Source: Streptomyces canus
GTDB taxonomy: Bacteria; Actinomycetota; Actinomycetes; Streptomycetales; Streptomycetaceae
DNA length: 64,000 nt
Assembly (NCBI RefSeq): GCF_030815415.1
Contig: NZ_JAUSWW010000001.1
Location: 9,734,001-9,798,000, forward strand
Direction of reading: 5' to 3'
The translations under genes were made by a program, and so were the position numbers. Shown piece after piece: positions 58,746 through 64,000 of the stretch. Position 1 is the first letter of the stretch; each line of letters opens with the position of its first letter. Under the pieces are notes generated by a model. That model made no database searches. It saw only the letters and a list, made by a program, of their open reading frames with translations, and was not told the DNA's origin.

Positions 58746-59762
58746 ATGCGCGGAGCAGTCATCTACGCCCCCGGCGACGTACGCTTCGAATCCCTCGACG
58801 ACCCGAAGATCCTCCAGCCGACCGATGCGGTGATCCGTACGGTCGCCACCTGTGTGTGCGGCTCGGACCTGTGGCCCTACCGCGGCGCGGAACCCATCGG
58901 CGACCCGCACCCGATGGGGCACGAGTACGTCGGCATCGTCGAGGAGGTGGGCAGTGAGGTCGCCAACGTCAGGCCGGGCCAGTTCGTGGTCGGCTCCTTC
59001 GCCACCTCCGACAACACCTGCGCCAACTGCCGCAACGGCTGGCAGTCCAACTGCCTGCACCGCGAGTTCATGAGCACCTGTCAGGCCGACTACGTGCGCA
59101 TCCCCAACGCCCACGGCACCCTCGTCGCCACCGACGAGCACCCCGACAGCGAGATGGTTCCCAGCCTGCTCGCCGTCTCCGACGTGATGGGCACCGGCTG
59201 GTACGCCGCCCTCGCCGCCGAGGTGAAGCCCGGGTCGACGGCCGTCGTGGTCGGTGATGGAGCGGTCGGCCTGTGCGGCGTCATCGCCGCGAAGGAACTC
59301 GGTGCGGAGCGGATCATCGCCATGTCACGGCACGAGTCCCGGCAGAAGCTCGCCCTGGAGTTCGGCGCGACCGACATCGTCAGCGAACGCGGCGACGAAG
59401 GCATCGCCCGCGTCAAGGACCTCACCGGCGGTATCGGCGCCGACTCGGTCCTGGAGTGCGTCGGCACGGCCGAGTCCATGCGGCAGGCCCTGCACTCCAC
59501 CCGGCCCGGCGGCAACGTCGGCTTCGTCGGCGTGCCGCACGACGTGGCCGTCGACGGCCAGGAGCTGTTCTTCTCGCACGTCGGTCTGCGCGGAGGCCCC
59601 GCCCCCGTGCGCCGCTACCTGCCCGACCTGATCGACCGGGTCCTGTCCGGCCGGATCAACCCGGGCAAGGTCTTCGACCTCACCCTGCCCCTGGACCAGG
59701 TTGCCGAGGGCTACCAGGCGATGGACGAGCGCCGCGCCATCAAGGCCCTCCTCAAGCCCTGA
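58746..59762 (+). CDS. Zinc-dependent alcohol dehydrogenase (MDR)
   Basis: A 338-residue zinc MDR. The catalytic zinc site has C-V-C-G-S-D-L-W and G-H-E-Y-V-G-I-V-E-E-V. Structural zinc cysteines are fewer than usual: N-T-C-A-N-C-R-N-G-W-Q-S-N-C keeps three. The NAD(P) loop is V-V-V-G-D-G-A-V-G-L-C-G. Final A-I-K-A-L-L-K-P is typical. ATG 58746 has GAAGGA about 8 bases upstream. First gene of a plus-strand series: SDR, lipoprotein, MFS, SDR, SDR. An N-terminal remnant of a paralog is at 48805. Confidence 0.93.
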   Translation: MRGAVIYAPGDVRFESLDDPKILQPTDAVIRTVATCVCGSDLWPYRGAEPIGDPHPMGHEYVGIVEEVGSEVANVRPGQFVVGSFATSDNTCANCRNGWQSNCLHREFMSTCQADYVRIPNAHGTLVATDEHPDSEMVPSLLAVSDVMGTGWYAALAAEVKPGSTAVVVGDGAVGLCGVIAAKELGAERIIAMSRHESRQKLALEFGATDIVSERGDEGIARVKDLTGGIGADSVLECVGTAESMRQALHSTRPGGNVGFVGVPHDVAVDGQELFFSHVGLRGGPAPVRRYLPDLIDRVLSGRINPGKVFDLTLPLDQVAEGYQAMDERRAIKALLKP

Positions 59763-59848
59763 GCACAGACGCGTCCACACCTGGGGCCGCACCGACGCGG
59801 TGCGGCCCCAGGACCGCCAACCCACCCCCGCTCGCACAAGGACCGACC

Positions 59849-60514
59849 ATGACGACCTTCGCCCTCATCGGTGCCGGCCCCGGTCTCGGGCTTGCCACCG
59901 CCCGCCGCTTCGGAGCCGCAGGCCACACCGTCGCCCTCATCGCCCGCAACGCGGAGAAGCTGGACGGCCTGACGGCCGAACTCGCCCACGACGGCATCCA
60001 GGCTCGCGGCTACACGGCCGATGTCCTCGACATCGAGTCGCTGAGCTCGGCCCTGTACGCAGCCGCGGCCGATCTGGGCACCGTCGAGATTCTCCAGTAC
60101 AGCCCCGTGCCCCGCGCCGACTTCATGAAGCCGGTGCTCGACACGAGCGCCGACGACCTGGAGGCGCCCCTGTCCTTCTCCGTCAAGGGCCCGGTCGCCG
60201 CTGTGACGGCCGTCCTGCCCGGCATGCGCGAACTCGGCCGCGGCACCGTGCTGTTCGTCAACGGCTCCAGCGCCGTACGTCCCAACCCGAAGGTCGCCGG
60301 CACCTCGATCGCCTTCGCCGCCGAGAGCGCCTACGCCCGCATGCTGCACGATGCGCTCGCCCCGGAGAACATCCACGCGGCCCAGCTGATCATCCCGGGA
60401 GCGATCCGGCCCGACGCCGAGCACAGCAGCCCGGACGTCCTGGCCCAGCGCCTGCTCGACATCCACCTCGAGCGGGGCGGCTTCCGCCACTACGCCGAGC
60501 CCCTGCCTGACTGA
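59849..60514 (+). CDS. Short-chain dehydrogenase-like protein (atypical)
   Basis: A 221-residue SDR-fold protein. L-I-G-A-G-P-G-L-G-L-A-T-A-R-R (6-20) is an SDR-like glycine-rich start, A-L-I-A-R-N follows, and V-N-G-S-S-A-V is the Ser region. A Tyr lies in E-S-A-Y-A-R-M-L-H-D, where the Lys of Y-x-x-x-K is absent (Y-A-R-M-L), so catalysis may be altered. Similar actinobacterial proteins often accompany zinc ADHs and AKRs. ATG 59849 with AAGGA 7 bases upstream, 86 bp after the ADH stop. Confidence 0.85.
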   Translation: MTTFALIGAGPGLGLATARRFGAAGHTVALIARNAEKLDGLTAELAHDGIQARGYTADVLDIESLSSALYAAAADLGTVEILQYSPVPRADFMKPVLDTSADDLEAPLSFSVKGPVAAVTAVLPGMRELGRGTVLFVNGSSAVRPNPKVAGTSIAFAAESAYARMLHDALAPENIHAAQLIIPGAIRPDAEHSSPDVLAQRLLDIHLERGGFRHYAEPLPD

Positions 60515-60530
60515 TCCCCTGGACGAACTC

Positions 60531-61046
60531 GTGAACCCGGCACCCCTGCGCACCCCCGCCCGCGTGGTCACGGCCACCGCCCTGCTGCTGGCTGCGACCG
60601 CCTGCACCAACGACTCCCCATCCTCCTCATCGAAGCCCCCGTTGCCGCAGGCTTCGACAGCCCCGGCCACCACCTCACCGTCCGCTAGGACTACCGCCAT
60701 GAACATCCGGCTCACCATCAACGGCCACCGCATCGACGCCACCCTGAACGACAGCCCCACCGCCCGCGACTTCGCCGCCCAGCTCCCTCTCACCCTGTCT
60801 GTGAGCGACTTCAACCAGGCCGAGAAGACCGCCGATCTGCCCCGGAAGCTGTCCACCACCGGCGCCCCGGAAGGCGCCGACCCTCAAGTCGGTGATCTCG
60901 CCTACTACGCGCCCTGGAACCATCTCGCCACCTACTACCGCGACGCCCCGTACGCGACCGGCCTGGTCATCCTCGGGCACATGGCCGACGGCGGCGCCGA
61001 GCAGCTCGCCACCGCCGACGAGATCACCATTGAAGCCGCGCCCTGA
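60531..61046 (+). CDS. Lipoprotein with cyclophilin-like fold domain
   Basis: A 171-residue protein. A lipobox L-L-A-A-T-A-C follows a short signal (V-V-T-A-T-A-L-L-L-A). A Ser/Pro/Thr-rich linker leads to the cyclophilin-like domain (about 57-171): I-R-L-T-I-N-G-H-R-I-D-A-T-L, N-D-S-P-T-A-R-D-F-A-A-Q-L-P-L, and D-L-A-Y-Y-A-P-W-N-H-L-A-T-Y-Y. These proteins resemble cyclophilins but lack isomerase residues; ligand unknown. GTG 60531 lies 16 bp after the SDR stop, so both are in one operon. A second ATG (60700) would give the domain alone without lipid anchor. Confidence 0.87.
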   Translation: MNPAPLRTPARVVTATALLLAATACTNDSPSSSSKPPLPQASTAPATTSPSARTTAMNIRLTINGHRIDATLNDSPTARDFAAQLPLTLSVSDFNQAEKTADLPRKLSTTGAPEGADPQVGDLAYYAPWNHLATYYRDAPYATGLVILGHMADGGAEQLATADEITIEAAP

Positions 61047-61075
61047 CCCGCGCCACCGTTCGTCCCTGCACGAAG

Positions 61076-61098
61076 GGGGGAGGAGATCCTCCCCTTTT
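61076..61098 (+). terminator. Intrinsic terminator after the lipoprotein gene
   Basis: GGGGAGG, loop AGAT, CCTCCCC followed by TTTT: a classical hairpin with T tract, rare in this GC-rich window. It separates the ADH-SDR-lipoprotein unit from the MFS gene. Confidence 0.8.
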
Positions 61099-61214
61099 CG
61101 GCCGGTGCGCTCCGTGGAACCGTGAAAGACGTGGCCGCGCCGTCCACTGTCCGCCGCGACGGCTTCAGCCGCCACCATGATCCGCCGAATTCCACTCAAG
61201 GAAAGAGCACACGT

Positions 61215-62471
61215 ATGCCTTCCGCGTCCGGGACCACCCCCGGCAAGCTTCCCTTCGTCGTCTGGGTGCTCGCCGCCGGCACGTTCCTGATGGGAACCAC
61301 CGAGTTCGTCGTCGCCGGCCTCCTGCCGGAGCTGGCCGGCGACCTCGGCGTCAGCGTCTCCCAGGCCGGCCTGCTGATCACCGCCTTCGCCATCGGCATG
61401 ATCATCGGGGCGCCGACCATGGCCATGGCCACCCTGCGCCTTCCCCAGCGCCGGACGCTGATCCTCGCCCTGTCCGTGTTCTGCCTCGGACATCTGGTCG
61501 CCGCTCTCAGCACGTCCTTCACCGTCGTTCTCATGGCCCGCGTCGTCACGGCCCTGGCGACCGGAGCGTTCTGGTCCGTCGGTTTCGTCGTCGCCACCAC
61601 CGCCGCAGGCCCGCGCAACGCCACCCGCGCCACGGGTGTCATGATCGGCGGTCTGACCCTGGCCAACGTCGTCGGCGTGCCGATCGGCTCCTTCGCCGGG
61701 CAGTTCACCGGCTGGCGCGGCCCCTTCTGGGCCCTGGCCGCCCTGTCCGGGCTTGCCGCCGTCTTCATCGGCCGCTTCATCCCGGCCCAGGAGCAGCGTG
61801 TCGAGGTGTCTCTGCGAGCCGAGGTCCGCGCTCTGCGGCAGGGCCGGCTGTGGCTGGCGCTCGGCGCCGCGATGCTGATCATGGGCGGTGTCCTGGCGAC
61901 GTACACCTATGTGACGCCGCTGCTGACCGACCGCGCCGGCATCCCCGAAGGCGCTGTACCGCTCGTCCTCATCGCCTTCGGCGTGGGCGCCCTGGGGGGC
62001 ACCACCACGGGAGGCCGTCTGGGCGACCGGCGTCCGATGGTCACCACCATCGCGGCCGCCGCGGCCACCGCCCTGGTCCTGCTCCTGATGATCCCGCTGT
62101 CCACGAACCCGGTAGCAGCCACCGTCCTCGTCTTTCTCATGGGCCTGACCGGCTTCACGGTCAACCCGGTCGTCACCGCCCTCGCCATGCGCTTCGCGGG
62201 CGACGCGCCCACCCTCACCTCGGCGCTGACCACCTCCGCCTTCAACGTCGGCGTCGCCGCCGGATCGGCGATCGCCGGTAGGGCCCTGGACTCCTCCCTC
62301 GGCCTGACCGGCCCGCCCCTGGTCGGCACCGCCATCGCCGCCCTCACCCTCCTCCCGCTGATCGCCCTCGCCGTTCACGGCGTCTCCCACAAGGGGCGGA
62401 TCGTGGCCCAGAGGAGCGCTCCCACGCACGCGCAGTCCGACGAACCCGCGCAGGTGTCCTCGCAGCACTGA
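61215..62471 (+). CDS. MFS drug-efflux transporter (Cmx/CmrA-like DHA1)
   Basis: A 418-residue 12-helix transporter. P-F-V-V-W-V-L-A-A-G-T-F-L-M-G-T-T-E-F-V, R-V-V-T-A-L-A-T-G-A-F-W-S-V and G-G-R-L-G-D-R-R-P-M align closely with the paralog at 52585. The C-terminal tail is hydrophilic. ATG 61215 has AAGGAAAG about 10 bases upstream. The preceding terminator suggests its own promoter or partial readthrough. It probably exports a toxic compound handled by the neighbouring reductases; this is inference. Confidence 0.92.
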   Translation: MPSASGTTPGKLPFVVWVLAAGTFLMGTTEFVVAGLLPELAGDLGVSVSQAGLLITAFAIGMIIGAPTMAMATLRLPQRRTLILALSVFCLGHLVAALSTSFTVVLMARVVTALATGAFWSVGFVVATTAAGPRNATRATGVMIGGLTLANVVGVPIGSFAGQFTGWRGPFWALAALSGLAAVFIGRFIPAQEQRVEVSLRAEVRALRQGRLWLALGAAMLIMGGVLATYTYVTPLLTDRAGIPEGAVPLVLIAFGVGALGGTTTGGRLGDRRPMVTTIAAAAATALVLLLMIPLSTNPVAATVLVFLMGLTGFTVNPVVTALAMRFAGDAPTLTSALTTSAFNVGVAAGSAIAGRALDSSLGLTGPPLVGTAIAALTLLPLIALAVHGVSHKGRIVAQRSAPTHAQSDEPAQVSSQH

Positions 62472-62541
62472 CTCCAGCCGCGACCCGTGTCCTGCCGAAG
62501 GCGAACCCGACGACGCACCAGCATGCGAGAGGACACCGCCC

Positions 62542-63308
62542 ATGACCGTGAGCAGCGCAGCCTTCACCGGCAAGGCGGCCTTCGTGACCGGAGCGGGTTC
62601 CGGCATCGGCCGTGCCACCGCCGTCGTCTTCGCTCGCGCCGGCGCCCGCGTCGCCCTCGCCGACCGGTCCCCGGACGGCCTGGGGGAGACCGCTCGGCTC
62701 ATCGAGGAGGCGGGCGGCCAGGCCCTGGCCCTGTTCTGTGACGTCACCAGCGAAGACGACGTACGGTCCGCGCTGGACGACACCATTCAGGCGTTCGGAC
62801 GGCTGGACGTCGCCTTCAACAACGCCGGCGTCGAGCAGCCGGTCATGCCGGCCGCGGACATCGCGAAGGACGAGTGGGACCGCGTCATCGGCGTCAGCCT
62901 GACCGGGATGTTCCTGTGCTTGAAGTACCAGATCCCCTTGCTGCTCCAACAGGGGGGCGGCGCGATCGTCAACGCCTCGTCCGGCGCCGGCGTCAAGGGC
63001 TTCACGGGACAGGCCGCCTACGCCGCCGCCAAGCACGGCGTCGTCGGCCTGACCCGCTCGGCCGCCCTCGACTACGAGGCATCCAATATCCGCGTCAATG
63101 CCGTCTGCCCCGGCTCATCGACACCGCGATGATCCAACGCTTCGCCGAAAGCACGCCCGGAGGGCGCGACGCCCTGATCGCGGACGAGCCCATCGGACGC
63201 TTCGGCACACCGGAGGAGATCGCAGCCGCCGTGCTCTGGCTCTGCTCGGACGCCGCCTCGGTCGCCACCGGCCACGCCCTGGTCGTCGACGGCGGCCAAA
63301 TCGTCTGA
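62542..63308 (+). pseudogene. Classical SDR gene with a single-base frameshift
   Basis: T-G-A-G-S-G-I-G-R-A-T (16-26), N-N-A-G-V-E, N-A-S-S-G-A-G and Y-A-A-A-K are intact. After N-A-V-C-P-G the frame shifts at about 63110-63120. As written the protein ends S-S-T-P-R at 63132 (196 residues). The proper ending is one base over: L-I-D-T-A-M-I-Q-R-F-A-E, G-R-F-G-T-P-E-E-I-A and V-D-G-G-Q-I-V, stopping at 63308. With one base restored the protein would be about 255 residues, normal for SDRs. The 196-residue form lacks the last two strands and probably cannot fold. Confidence 0.82.
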
Positions 63309-63414
63309 CGGCGGCCCACGGCAAGGCGCGGCGTCACCGCAGCAGGGCGGAAGCCGAGCAGCCCGGCACCGCACGTGCGCTCCCACAGCTCAACGCCCGA
63401 AGGGACAACACCGA

Positions 63415-64000
63415 ATGAACCCGACATACGACTTCACCGGCCAGGTGGCCTTCGTCACCGGCGTCGGCGCCGGTATGGGCCTGGCGACCGCCCGCGCCTT
63501 CGCCGAGTCCGGAGCCGCGGTCGCCCTCACCGACATCGACGAAGCAGCCCTGAACGCAGCCGCGAAGGAACTCACCGACGCCGGCCACCAAGTCCTCGCC
63601 CTCACCTGCGACGTCAGTGACGAGGACCAGGTCGCCGTCGCGGTCGACCGCACCGTCGAGACCTTCGGCCGCCTCGACATGGCCTACAACAACGCCGGCA
63701 TCCAGATCCCGCCCAGCGACGCCGCCGACGAACCCGCCGAACGGTTCGACCGCGTCAACGCCATCAACCTCCGCGGCGTGTGGGCCTGCATGAAGCACGA
63801 ACTGCGCCACATGCGCGCCCAAGGCAGCGGAGCCATCGTCAACTGCTCCTCCCTCGGCGGCCTGGTCGGCCTCCCCGGCCGTGCCTCGTACCACGCCTCC
63901 AAGCACGGAGTGATCGGCCTGACCTCCAGCGCCGCCCTCGAATACGCCCCGCGGGGCGTCCGCGTCAACGCGATCTGCCCGGGCACCATCGACACCCCCA
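63415..64000 (+). CDS. Classical SDR, partial (runs off the window)
   Basis: The first 195 residues of a classical SDR: T-G-V-G-A-G-M-G-L-A-T-A-R cofactor loop, N-N-A-G-I-Q, N-C-S-S-L-G-G with Y-H-A-S-K, and N-A-I-C-P-G-T-I-D-T-P at the window edge. ATG 63415 has AAGGGA 9 bases upstream. It is a paralog of the frameshifted SDR just before it, 106 bp away, and continues the same redox gene series. Confidence 0.92.
   Translation, partial: MNPTYDFTGQVAFVTGVGAGMGLATARAFAESGAAVALTDIDEAALNAAAKELTDAGHQVLALTCDVSDEDQVAVAVDRTVETFGRLDMAYNNAGIQIPPSDAADEPAERFDRVNAINLRGVWACMKHELRHMRAQGSGAIVNCSSLGGLVGLPGRASYHASKHGVIGLTSSAALEYAPRGVRVNAICPGTIDTP

Noticed and set aside
1..64000. tRNA, rRNA and CRISPR arrays.
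   Set aside because: No T-loop/acceptor pattern, ribosomal RNA sequence or regularly spaced short repeats were seen on reading; a tRNAscan or CRISPR finder run would settle it.

Overview
The window is high-GC DNA with AGGAGG-like ribosome sites, many GTG starts and gene families typical of Streptomyces or a close relative: a SigB-type sigma factor, SpoIIE phosphatases, an ANTAR protein, a CebR box, and many SDR, MFS and MmyB-type genes. No rRNA, tRNA, replication or ribosomal gene is visible. Accessory and broken genes are dense, as expected of a chromosome arm or other variable region. No species can be named from the sequence.

Layout. 0-5.6 kb: end of a ricin-lectin protein, then a stress-signalling set (SigB-family sigma factor, small HTH protein, GAF-PP2C phosphatase, VanZ protein, RsbW-like ATPase, a 37-aa ORF and an orphan DUF3662 domain). 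5.6-11.1 kb: N5-(carboxyethyl)ornithine synthase-like enzyme, two SDRs and an F420-reductase-like protein with a decayed partial copy, divergent from a LysR regulator. 11.5-16.6 kb: phosphotransferase, a Fic-type toxin-antitoxin pair with its own operator, hydrolase, a frameshifted lipoprotein and an acetyltransferase. 16.7-20.6 kb: mobile DNA, namely a frameshifted IS110 transposase, two copies of a 183-bp terminal-inverted-repeat element and a stand-alone TnpB element. 21-27.8 kb: three divergent regulator/enzyme arrangements (TetR with a Dabb protein, MerR with an MDR oxidoreductase, LysR with an IMPase-like protein). 27.8-38 kb: small membrane proteins, LexA and exchanger remnants, ANTAR, BrkB, PAP2, PP2C and MASE1 genes and a large membrane protein. 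38-46 kb: GH16-like enzyme, DHFR-like protein, a dienelactone hydrolase gene interrupted by TGA and a secreted GH78 rhamnosidase. 46-64 kb: two versions of a redox module, an LPMO with a CebR box, a GH36 alpha-galactosidase and two paralogous MFS exporters.

How the genes may work together. The sigma factor, RsbW-like ATPase and two SpoIIE phosphatases are the components of a partner-switching stress circuit; no STAS anti-anti-sigma gene was seen. LPMO, GH16, GH36 and GH78 belong to polysaccharide use. The redox genes recur as 'AKR plus MmyB-type regulator plus zinc alcohol dehydrogenase': a decayed version at 46.4-49.1 kb and a largely intact one at 56.2-59.8 kb that continues into SDR, cyclophilin-fold lipoprotein, MFS and two more SDR genes.

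Disrupted genes are unusually many. Several are single-base frameshifts in otherwise well-conserved proteins (lipoprotein 15.5 kb, exchanger 29.5 kb, PP2C 35.0 kb, SDR 63.1 kb). These could be true pseudogenes or sequencing errors. Others are clear remnants with deletions. All functional calls come from reading the sequence without any database search.
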